A stretch of DNA of 64,000 nt from Geothrix sp. PMB-07 (lineage in GTDB: Bacteria > Acidobacteriota > Holophagae > Holophagales > Holophagaceae), in the NCBI RefSeq assembly GCF_030758935.1, contig NZ_CP132333.1, positions 930,992 through 994,991 on the forward strand. The letters run 5' to 3'. Of this stretch, positions 63,432-64,000 are shown in pieces (within the stretch, counting starts at the first letter, position 1; every line of letters starts with the position of its first letter). A program made the position numbers and the translations under genes. The notes under the pieces were generated by a model. It did no database searches, was not told the DNA's origin, and was given only the letters and a program-made list of their open reading frames with translations.

Positions 63432-64000
63432 TGGACATCCGCCTGGAACGACTGGAGGGGGCGGACGCTGGAATCGTCCTGCTGGGCCTGGATCGGCCCG
63501 CTGCCAAGAACGCCCTGGGGCGCCAGCTTCTCGCGGAATTCGCCGAGGTCATGCAGGCTTTGACCGCGGATCGCTCCGTGCGAATCGTCATCGTCCATAG
63601 CCTGGTGCCCGGTGTTTTCTGCGCCGGGGCTGACCTGAAGGAACGGGAGGGCATGTCCCAGGAAGAAGCAGCTGCCTTCGTGAAACGGCTCCGTGCCGCC
63701 TTCACGGAGCTGGAACAGCTGCCCATGCCCGTGCTGGTGGCCTTGGAGGGCGCCGCCTTCGGTGGCGGCTTGGAACTGGCTTTGGCTGCGGATCTGCGAG
63801 TGGCTGGGAGCGAGGCCCGGATGGGCTTGGTGGAGACATCCCTGGCGATTATTCCCGGCGCGGGGGGGACTCAGCGCCTCCCGCGCCTCATCGGGGCGTC
63901 ACGAGCCAAGGAACTGATCTTCACCGCCCGCCGCCTGGGGGCGGAGGAGGCGGGTCGCCTGGGGCTGGTGGACCGTGTGGTGCTTCCAGGGCGGGCGCTG
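63431..64000 (+). CDS. Enoyl-CoA hydratase/isomerase family protein, 5' part
   Basis: This crotonase-fold gene is cut by the right edge; 190 codons are visible. The oxyanion-hole segment VFCAGADLKE and the second, GAAFGGGLELALAADLRVA, are present, and the candidate catalytic glutamates lie in GGGLELAL and VETSLAIIPGAGGTQRL. The latter stretch is typical of hydratases such as methylglutaconyl-CoA and short-chain enoyl-CoA hydratases. The ATG overlaps the stop of the biotin carrier gene (TGATG), so they are translationally coupled. The carrier supports a role in leucine or similar acyl-CoA breakdown, but the specific substrate cannot be fixed from this part. Confidence 0.9.
   Translation, partial: MDIRLERLEGADAGIVLLGLDRPAAKNALGRQLLAEFAEVMQALTADRSVRIVIVHSLVPGVFCAGADLKEREGMSQEEAAAFVKRLRAAFTELEQLPMPVLVALEGAAFGGGLELALAADLRVAGSEARMGLVETSLAIIPGAGGTQRLPRLIGASRAKELIFTARRLGAEEAGRLGLVDRVVLPGRAL

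Overview
The window is about 64 kb of gene-dense, high-GC bacterial chromosome with no prophage, plasmid, integrase, CRISPR or rRNA. The best fit is an acidobacterium of the Holophagae/Geothrix type. The pointers are a large Oar-like TonB-dependent receptor with an N-terminal carboxypeptidase-regulatory-like domain, a NapC/NirT multihaem cytochrome laid out like the extracellular-respiration protein ImcH, Gram-negative envelope genes (KdsC, two TolC/adaptor/RND systems, beta-barrels) and many secreted peptidases. This assignment comes from gene content and style, not from a database match.

Layout. 1-5.9 kb: TolC (cut by the window edge), adaptor and RND pump, followed by a nitroreductase. 5.9-11.7 kb: a hybrid histidine kinase divergent from mfd. 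11.8-16.7 kb: a DUF2254-like membrane protein, a secreted three-repeat protein of unknown function, a hotdog thioesterase and a HAD 5'-nucleotidase. 16.8-29.3 kb: a group of exported peptidases (S9, M4 with seven Ig-like repeats, DUF885, M3/Dcp, M24) with a small PAS/cysteine-motif protein among them. 29.3-30.4 kb: KdsC and a small beta-barrel protein. 30.6-37.8 kb: an eight-gene cluster on one strand, arsR-tolC-adaptor-RND-DUF2892-DUF6132-rhodanese-OsmC, probably a thiol or reactive-sulfur efflux and detoxification system. 38.15-41 kb: the Oar-like receptor behind a structured leader. 41.2-43.6 kb: cydAB (bd oxidase). 43.8-46.6 kb (minus): six-haem-motif cytochrome, cmk and a YdcF-type protein. 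46.8-52.25 kb (minus): tRNA-Arg, tRNA-Leu, tig, clpP, hisC and recQ. 52.3-54.7 kb (minus): an adenosine-deaminase-family enzyme, a FYDLN-type zinc protein and a GAF-like protein. 54.9-57.2 kb: a partner-switching module (STAS, RsbW-like kinase, SpoIIE-type phosphatase). 57.3-62.7 kb: M48 protease, a Ser/Thr kinase fused to a beta-helix, a PilZ protein and ychF. 62.9-64 kb: two biotinyl-type carrier proteins, one without the acceptor lysine, and an enoyl-CoA hydratase cut by the right edge.

As a whole the window describes a didermal respirer that degrades peptides, has both a high-affinity oxygen reductase and a candidate quinone-to-periplasm electron exit, and invests in signalling and export. 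The observations most worth following are the ArsR-RND-rhodanese-OsmC cluster, the kinase/beta-helix fusion, the trigger factor with a His-rich and Lys/Glu-rich tail, the palindromic repeat inside recQ, the lysine-less biotinyl domain, the secreted three-repeat protein and the ImcH-like cytochrome.
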